DNA from: Halothermothrix sp.
GTDB lineage: Bacteria; Bacillota; Halanaerobiia; DY22613
DNA: 64,000 nt
Direction: 5' to 3'
Assembly: GCA_016841825.1 (NCBI GenBank)
Contig: JAENYK010000005.1
Span: 1 to 64,000, forward strand
The notes below the pieces were generated by a model. That model saw only the letters and a program-made list of their open reading frames with translations. It was not told where the DNA came from and searched no databases. The position numbers and the translations under genes are program-made. Below are positions 8,299 through 18,100 of the stretch, one piece after another (position 1 is the first letter of the stretch; the number at the start of each line of letters is the position of its first letter).

Positions 8299-9477
8299 GT
8301 GAAATTAACTAAAGCTGAAGCTAGACGGTTTATACTAACTTATCAAAATCTATTGCCTGCGGGAGAAGTTCACGGCAAAACTGGGGTCATGAGGTATATG
8401 CAGCGGGTAAGAAGTATTCAATTCGATCCTCTCAATATGGTAGGTTATAATCCATACCTGGTTTTGCAGTCGCGAATAAAAGATTTTCGACCAGAATTTT
8501 TGGAAGAACTGTTGTATTCCGATCGAAAATTAGTCGATGGTTGGGATAAGAATATGTGCATTTATTGTGTAGAAGATTGGCCATATTTTGAAAGGTATCG
8601 AAACAAAGCATACCAGATGTATACTGCAAAATCTGAGATCATGCAGGCGTTACCTGCAATTAGAAAAGCAATTGCAGCGAGAGGGCCTTTGTCTTCCCAA
8701 GATCTTAGTTTTGACACTAAAATAAGATGGCCGTGGGGTCCAACAAGAGTGTCCAGAGCAGCTTTAGAGAGTATGTATTTTTGGGGTGAATTAGTGATCC
8801 ATCACAAATTAGGGACACGAAAAATTTATGACTTCGCTGCTAAACATCTCCCATCAGAAATACTGTCTATGGATGACCCTAACGTCACTCTAGATCAGTT
8901 TTTCCAGTGGGTAGTCAAAAGACGAATTAGTTCGGTTGGATTATTGTGGAATCGTTCAAGCGACGCCTGGTTAGGTATTGAACAGTTCAAAAGTAAAGAG
9001 CGAAATCAGGCGGTTGAACGACTGAAGCAGAGGGGGGAGATTATTGAATTGGAGATAGAGGATATCAAATACCCATGCTATATCCTTCGGGAAGAAGAGG
9101 AATTGTTAGATAAAATTCTTGAGAAAAAGGATGTAGAATTTAAAGTGTCATTCATTGCCCCTCTGGATAATCTCTTATGGGATCGAAAACTGATCAAAGA
9201 ATTATTCGGCTTTGAATACGTCTGGGAAGTATATAAACCTGTCGTTGATCGCCAATACGGCTATTATGTTTTACCTGTCCTCTATGGGGATAGATTTATC
9301 GCCAGATTTGAACCTAAATTCAATAAACAGAATCAAACACTAGAGATATTAAACTGGTGGTGGGAGCCAAATATTGTGATTACTGAGGATATTAGATGGA
9401 AGGTACAGGAGTGTCTTGATTGTTTTATGGGATACTTGGGTGCAGAAAATTTATCTATTGCCAAAGGTGATTTATAA
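8299..9477 (+). CDS. HTH_42 winged-helix protein, AlkZ/YcaQ-type DNA glycosylase candidate (392 aa)
   Basis: Full-length member of the winged-helix superfamily (PF06224) that includes the interstrand-crosslink glycosylases AlkZ and YcaQ/AlkX. The N-terminal SIQFDPLNMVG contains the active-site triad position as Q41-F42-D43, i.e. Q-x-D, which as I recall marks the AlkZ-like branch; YcaQ has Q-x-Q. The C-terminal beta region with FIAPLDNLLWDRKLIKELFGFEYVWEVY and GDRFIARFEPKF is typical. Translation starts at a GTG after AAAGGAGA. AlkZ-type enzymes can be self-resistance proteins in clusters making DNA-alkylating natural products; the NRPS begins 2.6 kb downstream. That link is inference. Confidence 0.8.
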   Translation: MKLTKAEARRFILTYQNLLPAGEVHGKTGVMRYMQRVRSIQFDPLNMVGYNPYLVLQSRIKDFRPEFLEELLYSDRKLVDGWDKNMCIYCVEDWPYFERYRNKAYQMYTAKSEIMQALPAIRKAIAARGPLSSQDLSFDTKIRWPWGPTRVSRAALESMYFWGELVIHHKLGTRKIYDFAAKHLPSEILSMDDPNVTLDQFFQWVVKRRISSVGLLWNRSSDAWLGIEQFKSKERNQAVERLKQRGEIIELEIEDIKYPCYILREEEELLDKILEKKDVEFKVSFIAPLDNLLWDRKLIKELFGFEYVWEVYKPVVDRQYGYYVLPVLYGDRFIARFEPKFNKQNQTLEILNWWWEPNIVITEDIRWKVQECLDCFMGYLGAENLSIAKGDL

Positions 9478-9621
9478 GGAAAAACATACTTATTTTTGTC
9501 CAGATGTAAAAAAATCGGAAAAAATCTATCTATATGCAGGGGAATACCATGCCTGTAACGAAATTAAATATTTGTAAACCTCAAAATTGATAATGGGAAA
9601 ATATTTAGGAGGGATCAGTTT

Positions 9622-10473
9622 ATGGAGTTTAAAAATATTGGTGTTGTTGGTGCAGGTACCATGGGTATTGATATCAGTATAGACCTGGCGCTACATAATA
9701 TAAACAGTGTTCTGGTAGACATCTCTGAAGAGATTCTAGAGAATGCGAAAGCAGAGATTAGAAGAATTGTGCGTTTAGCACCTTTATTAGATGCAAAATT
9801 GCCGCGTATGGATGTGGATGCTGTCCTCGAAAGGATAAAGTTTACAACTGCTTTAGAAGATGTTGGTAATTGTGATTTTATTGTGGAGAATGTTACAGAG
9901 GACTGGAAGATCAAAGAGAAAGTTTATCAGCAATTGAATATTATTTGCAATCCTGAAGTAATCTTTGCTGCCAATACATCGTGTATCTCGATTACCAAAA
10001 TTGCTGGTGCTGCCAATCGTCCCGAACTGGTTATAGGAATCCACTTTATGAATCCAGTTTATCTGAAGAAAACCGTAGAAGCGATCAAAGGATATCATAC
10101 TTCTGAAGATTGTATTGCTGCGACGAAAAGTTTTTTAAAGCAGATTGAGAAGACAGCTGTCTTAGTAAATGATCTACCCGGTTTTGTCTCTAATCGAATA
10201 TCTCATCTGTTTATGAATGAAGCTGCTTTTGTTGTACAGGATGGAGTAGCGACTCCTGCTCAGGTTGATGCCATTTTTAAAAAGTGTTTTGGTCATAAGA
10301 TGGGGCCTTTAGAAACTGCTGACCTGATTGGTTTAGATACAGTAGTTGATTCCCTGGAGGTCTTATACCAGAGTTATCAGGATTCGAAATTTCGTTGTTG
10401 TCCGTTATTGAGAAAGATGGTTGATGCCGGATTGTTAGGTAAGAAATCAGGTCAAGGGTTTTATTCATATTAA
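9622..10473 (+). CDS. 3-hydroxyacyl-CoA dehydrogenase, NAD-binding (283 aa)
   Basis: Rossmann-fold dehydrogenase oxidising or reducing 3-hydroxyacyl-CoA. The NAD loop is GVVGAGTMG at residues 7-15, with an acidic residue after strand 2 (VLVDIS) favouring NAD. Also visible are ENVTEDWKIKEKVYQQL, NTSCISITKI, the active-site HFMNPV, and LPGFVSNRI leading to the C-terminal helical domain that ends GLLGKKSGQGFYSY. Length and motifs match 3-hydroxybutyryl-CoA dehydrogenase (Hbd). There are no accompanying crotonase or thiolase genes, unlike butyrate operons. Stand-alone homologues also build PKS extender units in some clusters, so a link to the nearby NRPS/PKS is possible but unproven. Confidence 0.85.
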   Translation: MEFKNIGVVGAGTMGIDISIDLALHNINSVLVDISEEILENAKAEIRRIVRLAPLLDAKLPRMDVDAVLERIKFTTALEDVGNCDFIVENVTEDWKIKEKVYQQLNIICNPEVIFAANTSCISITKIAGAANRPELVIGIHFMNPVYLKKTVEAIKGYHTSEDCIAATKSFLKQIEKTAVLVNDLPGFVSNRISHLFMNEAAFVVQDGVATPAQVDAIFKKCFGHKMGPLETADLIGLDTVVDSLEVLYQSYQDSKFRCCPLLRKMVDAGLLGKKSGQGFYSY

Positions 10474-10511
10474 ACTCGCATTAAATTGAAAATAATTTTT
10501 CTGGTAATAAT

Positions 10512-10542
10512 AAGGGGCGGTCTCAAAATGAGACCGCCCCTT
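10512..10542. terminator. Strong inverted repeat between convergent genes
   Basis: A perfect 14-bp inverted repeat, AAGGGGCGGTCTCA / TGAGACCGCCCCTT, with a 3-base loop sits between the stops of the dehydrogenase (plus) and the Rpn gene (minus). There is no clear U-run on either side, but position and stability suit bidirectional termination. Confidence 0.7.
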
Positions 10543-10552
10543 GTAGTGTGCA

Positions 10553-11554
10553 CTATGCTTGTTCGAGTTTGATTTCCTTAGCTAGTTTTTTTATCTCTAT
10601 AAGTGGAAGTTCTGTAACAGCTATGATAGCCTCAAACGGGATATTCTGCCTAAGCATATTTTTTGCAACTATTTCAATGCCTCGTTCTATACCTCGCTCT
10701 ATACCTCGCTCTATACCTTGTTTTATACCCTTTTGTTCTGCAGTTTCCTGTGCTTTTCTAATCGTCTCGGATAAATTAGAGATCATAAGATTTGCCTCCT
10801 TTGGAGATGCTTGCTCAAGAATTTTAAGAAAAATTTTTCTTTCTTCAGGTGGTAATTGATCAGAGATTATATATTTGAACCAATTTTTAAAAATCTGAAA
10901 TCCAGCTAATTCAAAAGTCTTTATACCCGGTAGGGCATCCTGAAGTCTGTCAGCTAACTCTATTATATCATAAGTTTGATCTAGCAAGAATATTGCCCCG
11001 ATAGTATTTGATAAATTCTTGAGAAAATTTTTACTGTACCGATTAACGTCTATAAGGATATAAGGAAAGTCGGGAAGCAAGCTTTCAAAATATTCCCCAT
11101 AATCCAGCATCTGTTTAAAATTTGTCGGAGCAGTCCAGTTGTATCTTCCATTGTATAGAACGATGGGAATAATGATCGGAAGGCGATAATTCTTTCGATA
11201 AGCCAGTTCTTCATTATTGGCAATGATCTGCCTCCAGATCTCAATCATATATGTAAGTAAGCGATATGGCATGTGAAAATCGACTGTGGACTGCAATTCT
11301 TGAAGTATGTAGAAATAGACATCTTTATCCATAATTTTCATTTCAAAGACTTTATCGGCTTTTTTGAGTCTGAATTCGGGTAAAATGAATTCGTTTGTCT
11401 TATCATTGACGTAACTTACATCAATCTCTTTTGCCCAATCGGCATCAATACAGCTTTGTACTAAATCAACACAAATTTGTCGTTGAGATAGTAGACCTTT
11501 ATAGCCAGAATCGTGAGGTGCTGTTAAAGAATGATCAATTTTATTGTGAGTCAT
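10553..11554 (-). CDS. Rpn family recombination-promoting nuclease / PD-(D/E)XK transposase-like (333 aa)
   Basis: Member of the Rpn/YhgA-like family (PDDEXK_3-type) of DNA endonucleases that stimulate recombination. The N-terminal domain begins HDSGYKGLLSQRQICVDLV and continues through ILPEFRLKKADKVFEMKIMDKDVYFYILQELQS, which supplies the D/E-x-K-like catalytic strand and Gln. The middle YKNYRLPIIIPIVLYNG motif is diagnostic of the family. The C-terminus carries a tandem GIERGIERGIERGIE run encoded by four 12-bp units, then a helical tail. Such proteins are often recent, variable acquisitions. It is transcribed away from the NRPS promoter region. Confidence 0.8.
   Translation of the reverse strand: MTHNKIDHSLTAPHDSGYKGLLSQRQICVDLVQSCIDADWAKEIDVSYVNDKTNEFILPEFRLKKADKVFEMKIMDKDVYFYILQELQSTVDFHMPYRLLTYMIEIWRQIIANNEELAYRKNYRLPIIIPIVLYNGRYNWTAPTNFKQMLDYGEYFESLLPDFPYILIDVNRYSKNFLKNLSNTIGAIFLLDQTYDIIELADRLQDALPGIKTFELAGFQIFKNWFKYIISDQLPPEERKIFLKILEQASPKEANLMISNLSETIRKAQETAEQKGIKQGIERGIERGIERGIEIVAKNMLRQNIPFEAIIAVTELPLIEIKKLAKEIKLEQA
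10681..10728. repeat. Four 12-bp tandem repeats inside the Rpn gene
   Basis: Four head-to-tail 12-mers of the form CTCG(C/T)TCTATAC, the last diverged, encode the GIER repeats on the minus strand. The unit length keeps frame, so slipped-strand copy-number changes would vary the linker without breaking the gene. Confidence 0.85.
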
Positions 11555-11763
11555 TGTTTAACCTCCCGCTTTAATATGAAATAATTATAACATAGATAAT
11601 GTTGAATGTGAACTGAAAAAACAATAATTCAGACATTATAAGATTATTTTTCGTCCCAGATGAAATTATATAAAGTAAATTATTAGAATTTATAGAAATT
11701 GATATTTAATTATAGTATACTTTGGCTGTTAGGTAACTAAAGTAAAATTCAACTTAATTAGGG

Positions 11764-11792
11764 TTGTATTAGGCTGTCAAGTATGCTATACT
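11764..11792 (+). promoter_or_regulatory. Candidate sigma-A promoter for the NRPS
   Basis: TTGTAT (11764-11769), a 17-bp spacer and TATACT (11787-11792) fit a vegetative promoter with a weak -35. The -10 region lies in a TATGCTATACTA context. It is the best plus-strand promoter in the 574-bp gap before the NRPS. Confidence 0.5.
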
Positions 11793-11994
11793 AACAATAA
11801 GAAGTAATTAAAAAGTAAAATAGTAAATTATTAAAAAGAATACAGCAAAAACACATTCTTTTTAAGAAATATAGCATTTTTTGGTATAAAATATCTAATT
11901 CTACACTACTTAGAAGCTATATGAGGAAAGGAGGGAAAGCAGTAAAATTTTATACCATACTATTGCCATATGGCAGTTGATATTTTGGTTTGGG

Positions 11995-12025
11995 GCATTA
12001 ACAGCTTGCTGGTAATGTGACTTTA
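11995..12025 (+). repeat. Type A repeat, terminal hairpin only (copy 5)
   Basis: GCATTAACAGCTTGCTGGTAATG followed by TGACTTTAG matches the end of the type A repeats (GCATTAACAGC / GCTGTTAATGCGACTTTA) with two changes. The rest of the element is absent, so it is a remnant sitting in the NRPS leader. Confidence 0.55.
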
Positions 12026-12128
12026 GTCAACCTACACCTTATGTGAACTTTTATAAAATCAAGAGTAGATAGTCCGGTTATTTGTAAGATTTTGAGAAAG
12101 TGCAATAACACTGTTACGAGGTGATGTT

Positions 12129-15100
12129 ATGTCAAAAGACAAAAAACTTATAAAAAAAAATGTGGAAAATATCTTAGCCTTGACTGCGATTCAGGAAGGT
12201 ATGCTCTATCACTATTTAGCAGATGAGAATAGTGAAGAATATTTTGAACAATTTTCTCTAAATATATCAGGGAAGATTGACCTTATTTCTTTTAAAGCGA
12301 CCTGGAAGTATATTGTTCAGAGTAATGAAATGCTAAGAACTATATTCGCCTGGAAGAGATTAGATAATCCTGTACAGATTATTTTGAGTGAATTGGAGAT
12401 ACCGATAGTTATTCATGATTTGACAGGAGTTGCTGGAACAGAAGCCAAATATGAGCAGTTGCAAAAGCTGAAGATCTCAGATAGGGAGCACAAATTCGAT
12501 CTGGAGAATGGGCCATTATTGCGGATTATGCTGTGTAAATTACAGGAAGATAATTATGAGTTAATCATTAGTAATCATCATATCATTTATGATGGCTGGA
12601 GTAATGGGATTATTCTGCAAGAGTTTTTCAATGCATATTATCAATTTATACAACATGGAAAGGTCAATAGATCTGGTAAAACCAAAGCAAAATTTCAGGA
12701 ATTTATAAAATGGACTAAAAATATAGATACTCATAGTCAACAAAACTATTGGGAAACATATTTAGCTGGTTATGAAACTAAGCGATTAATTCCTGCTGAT
12801 ACCAATCAGTCCAGCGGCGAGGTTAAATTGACTAAACATACTTATCCAATTTCGCAGGAGTGCAGAGAAGAAATTGAGCAATTTGTTAAAAGGGAAAGAA
12901 TAACTCAGAGTATATTCTTTAATGCTATCTGGGGGATCTTACTGCAAAAATATAATAATGTTGATGATGTAATTTTTGGCACAGTGGTCTCCGGAAGGCC
13001 TGCAGAAATCCAGGGGATTGAGGAGATTGTAGGTCTGTTTATTAATACAATCCCTTTACGAGTTCAGGTATCTAGTACCGAAAAGGTATCAACTCTTCTG
13101 CAGAGACTGCAAGATGATCTTCAGATCCGCCAACAGTATGAGAATACATCTCTGGTAGATATCCATAAATATAGTAAGTTAAAAAATCAAAACTATCTTT
13201 TTGACTCAATATTAACTATTGAAAATTACCCGTTGAGTCAACGAGTAAAAACCGAAGAATCGGGATTAAAGGTCAATTCTTATTCTCTGCTTGAACAGAC
13301 TAACTATGACCTGGCGGTGGAAATTAATACTTATGAAAATATCACGATAAGCATGATGTATAATCAAGAAAGATATGACTCTACAACTATACATAGAATA
13401 CTGGATCATTTTCAAAATATCCTGACCACGATTATTCAAAATGTTGAGGTTACAGTTGGTCAAATCGTAATTGTCTCGGAAAAGGAGAGAGGGCTGTTAA
13501 CTAGTTTTAACTCAACGGTGAAGAATTTTGGATTGGAGAAAACACTAAGTCAGTTATTTGCAGAACAGGTCGTGAGAACTCCTGATTTGCTAGCAGTAAG
13601 CTATGAAGATGAAAAATTAACATATAGAGAGATTGATCAACGATCTGATCAACTGGCAGGTATTTTACAGGATATAGGTGTTGGTCTGGAAGATATTGTT
13701 GGGATTATGTTGGACCGTTCCTGTGAGATGCTTATCTCTTTGCTAGCGATATTGAAAGTTGATGGGGCTTATCTACCCATCGATCCAGATTATCCACAGG
13801 AGCGAATTCTTTACATGTTAGATGATAGTGATGCTAAATGTTTATTGACACAGAATAATTTCAATGTTGCAGAATTCCCAGGTGAGATTATTATTCTGGA
13901 TACTATTGCAGAAATGGATTTTCGAAATTTGAATCAAAGGATTCAATGCAAGGCTAATCCTCAGAATCTCGCTTATGTTATGTACACCTCCGGGTCTACA
14001 GGTAATCCAAAAGGTGTCATGGTTGAACATCGGAGCATCTGTAATTGCATCTCCTGGATGGACAGTGAGTTTGGATTAAATCCGGGAGATGTAGTAGTTC
14101 AAAGGACTAATCTGACCTTTGATCCCTCGGTTTGGGAGATATTTTGGCCGTTAAGTAAAGGTGGCCAAATTAAGCTTTTGACTACAGATCAAGGTAAAGA
14201 TGCTCAATATTTGTTGAATTTGCTGGAGGATAATGCATTAACTAATAAGCTGCAGATGATGTATTGTCCTGCATCTTTGATTACGGCTATGACTTATATC
14301 TTAAAATCTAGAAAAAACTCTATCATCAAATTGCCATATCTGTTTATTGGGGCCGAGCCAATAAACATGACTGTAGTCAAGGAATTTTATCAATTCTTTG
14401 AGGGACAGATGATTAATACATATGGACCGACTGAGTGTACTATTAATAATACATATTATTATCTGTATCCTGAAGAACAACGAGAGCGAGTTCCTATTGG
14501 AAAACCGATAGCAAATACGCAAATTTATGTTTTGGATAAGGATCTACAACTGCTGCCAGTAAATCAACCTGGTGAAATATATATTGGTGGAGTCAGTTTG
14601 GCACGCGGATATATAAATAATGCTACAAAAACAGAACAGGTATTCCTGGAGCAGCCTCATATAAAGGGGAGAATTTACAAAACTGGTGATTTAGGACGTT
14701 GGTTAGCAGATGGAAATATTGAGTTTCTGGGAAGAGTAGATTACCAGGTTAAGATTCGTGGTTTCCGTATTGAGTTGGGTGAGATTGAAAATCAATTATT
14801 AACTCATGAGGCGGTCAATGAGGTAGTTGTCATAACCAGTGAAAATAAATCGGGTGATCAAGTGTTGATTGCCTACTTAAAATTAACAAGTACAGATAAA
14901 ACAGGCATCATAGCTGAGATAACAGACTCAGAACTTCGGGATTATCTAGTAAAGAAACTTCCGGAATATATGATTCCCCAATATTTTATTCGACTCGAAG
15001 AGATGCCGCTGACTTCCAATGGAAAGATTGATCGGAAAGCTTTACCTGAGATACTACCTACCCTCGAGAGAGGTACCGACTATATTTTGGTCAATGATGA

Positions 15101-18100
15101 ACAGCAGGCAAAACTTGTGGACATCTGGTCTGAACTGTTGGGTATTAACAGCATTGGGATTACTGATAACTTTTTTGAACTCGGTGGACATTCACTTCTG
15201 GCTACCCGGATGATATCAAAAATATTGAAAGAATTTAATGTGGAACTCCCAATCAGGATAGTGTTTCAAAATCCAACGATTAAAGAATTGAGTAAAATTA
15301 TTCAGACGGAAAAACACAGTGTCTATACTGAGATTAAAGCAGTATCTGAAGCGGAAGATTATTCAGTATCATCTGCTCAAAAGAGGATGTTTATTTTAAA
15401 TCAACACAATCCGCACAGCACTAATTATAACGTAACAGGACTATTCACTTTAATAGGTAGGGTAGATCAGATCCGATTAACAACTGCATTGGTGGAATTG
15501 ATCTTCAGGCATGAAGCATTACGCACTTCTTTTAAAATGATACATGGAGAATTGAGGCAATTTATCTCAGAAGATGTTGAGTTTCAGATAGAGTCGATCA
15601 GTAATTCAACTAATTTTATCCGACCTTTTGATCTGAGTGTGGCTCCATTGTTTCGGGTGGGACTTATTGAAGATGGAGAGCAATATCAACTGCTTGTAGA
15701 CATGCATCATATTGTCTCCGATGGTGTATCTATGGAGATCTTGTTGCAGGAGTTTGTTCAGATTTATCAGGGTCAAACACTGCAAAAATTGACAGTTCAG
15801 TATAAAGATTATGCAGTCTGGCAGCAGGAATTTGTTCAGTCTGAAGTGTATCAGGCTAAAGAGAAATTCTGGCTAACCCAGTTTAGTGATCAATTACCTG
15901 TACTTAACCTGCCTGTAGACTATCAACGCCCTGCAGTCTTTAACCCCCGGGGTGCAAGATATACTTTTACAATTGATGCAGAGTTGACTAGTGAACTTAA
16001 GAGAATAGCTTTGAATCATCATTGTACTCTATATATGGTCATCCTGGCAGCTTATAATCTTTTGTTAGCTAAATATACAGCTCAAGATGATATTATAGTA
16101 GGTTCTCCGGTAGCCGGAAGAGTTCATCCTGATATGCAGAATGTTATCGGGCTATTTGTTAATACCCTGGCTCTGCGTAACTATCCAGTAAACAGCAAAT
16201 CTTTTAGTGAATTTTTACAGGAGGTAAGAGAACGAACCCTGCAAGCTTTTGAACATCAAGAATTTCAGTTTGAAGACTTGATTGACAGATTGGATGTACC
16301 AGTAGATTTTAGTCGTAATCCAGTATTTGATACATTGTTAGCAGTTCAAAAGAATAATAGTACTCTGGTATTAGATTCAGATCTGGCCATTCAGACAATT
16401 GAATATTATACCAATACCAGTAAATTTGATTTGTCATTAAATGTAGAGGAAGATGCAGAAACTCTTGTGTGTAAATTGGACTATTGTTTGAGTTTGTATA
16501 AACATTCGACAATGCAGAGATTTGCTAAGCATTTTCTCCATCTTTTGCAGGATATTGTGCAAAATCCAGATAACCGTTTACAAGATCTATCTATCCTGAC
16601 CCGGGAAGAAAAGGATAGCTTAATTTATGATTATAACCAGACCCAGGTTGAGCACTCTCGTGACCAATCAATCAGTGATCTCTTTATGCAGCAGGTCTAT
16701 AAGACGCCGGACAAAGTAGCTGTTATCTATCAGGATAAGCGATTAACTTATGCAGAGTTGGCTATAAAAGTTGATCAATTGGCAGCTTATCTACAGACTA
16801 AAGGTGTTCTATCAGAGACGATTGTCGCCATTATAGCGGATCGTTCTTTTGAGATGATTTTCGGGTTACTGGCTGTATTAAGAGCAGGTGGAGCTTATTT
16901 ACCGATTGATCCAACATATCCTGTAGAGAGGATTAATTATTTCCTGGAGGACAGTCAGACTCGTTTTCTCTTAACTCAACGGAGATATTTTGCTACATAT
17001 CCTGAGATCGAAGAAGTAATTGGTTTGGATGAGGAAAAAATATATCAAGATTCTGGAAATATGCAGCAGACGGAGATCAGCTCAAATAGTCTTGCATATC
17101 TCATCTATACTTCGGGTTCAACCGGCAAACCTAAAGGAGTAATGGTTGAACAGCGGGGATTGGTTAATTATATTCAGTGGGCCAGCAAGGTCTATCTCCC
17201 TGAAGGACAGGTTAATTTCCCATTTTACTCTTCCTTATCTTTCGATTTAACCGTGACTTCGATCTATCTGCCGTTAACTTCTGGTAACGCAATTGTTATC
17301 TATGGCAATGATGAAAAGCTATTGATTCAGCAGATCGTTGAAGATAATCTGGTAGAGATAATTAAACTTACTCCAGCCCATTTAAGGATAATGAAAGATC
17401 TGGATTTGACCAGAAGCAGGTTGGAGAGGTTAATTGTTGGTGGCGAACAGTTAACCTCCGAACTGGCTCAAGCTATCTGGGATAAATTTTCGGGAGATAT
17501 TGTGATCTATAATGAATATGGACCCACAGAGACTGTGGTTGGCTGTATGATCCATAAATTTGACCCAGAGAAAGATAAGTCAATCTCGGTTCCTATCGGT
17601 AGACCGGCTGATAATGTACAAATCTATGTTTTGGATCAGGGTTTACAACCAGCAGCCATCGGAGTTACAGGTGAATTATACATCTCAGGGCCAGGAGTAG
17701 CCAGAGGCTATCTGCATAGGTCTGAACTGACAGCCGAAAGATTTGTTGCTAATCCGTTTATTGTTGGCAGTAGGATGTATCGAACCGGAGATCTGGCCAG
17801 ACATTTGGAGAATGGGCATATTGAATTTCTGGGTCGTGCAGATGAGCAGTTGAAGGTTAGGGGATATCGAATTGAACCAGGTGAAATTGAGAAATATCTA
17901 ATATCCCATCCGCAGATTCAGGAAGCTATCGTTCTGGGGCGGAGAGATGGAGTAGGAGAAAAGTATCTGGTAGCCTATCTGTTGGCTGAAGAAGAACTTT
18001 TAGTAGAAGAGTTACGAAGGTTTATGACTAAAGGACTACCTGCTTATCTGATTCCAGATTACTTTGTTCAACTAGCGGAGATTCCTTTAACTTCCAATGG

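Larger units (their letters stand above)
11555..12128. other. Long intergenic leader between rpn and the NRPS gene
   Basis: 574 bp without an intact gene. It holds a promoter at 11764-11792, a short broken frame at 11921-11980 (AAGGAGG, then a frame reading KFYTILLPYGS and a stop), and the terminal hairpin of a type A repeat at 11995-12025. The NRPS ribosome-binding site GAGGTGAT lies at 12118-12125. If transcription starts near 11800 the NRPS leader is over 300 nt. Confidence 0.6.

Noticed and set aside
10681-10728. Short tandem array considered as a CRISPR
   Set aside because: Units are only 12 bp, contiguous, without spacers, and lie inside a coding frame.
10548-10859. Plus-strand open frame with Ile-Pro-Arg-Ser repeats
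   Set aside because: Antisense of the 12-bp repeats in the Rpn gene; no ribosome-binding site.
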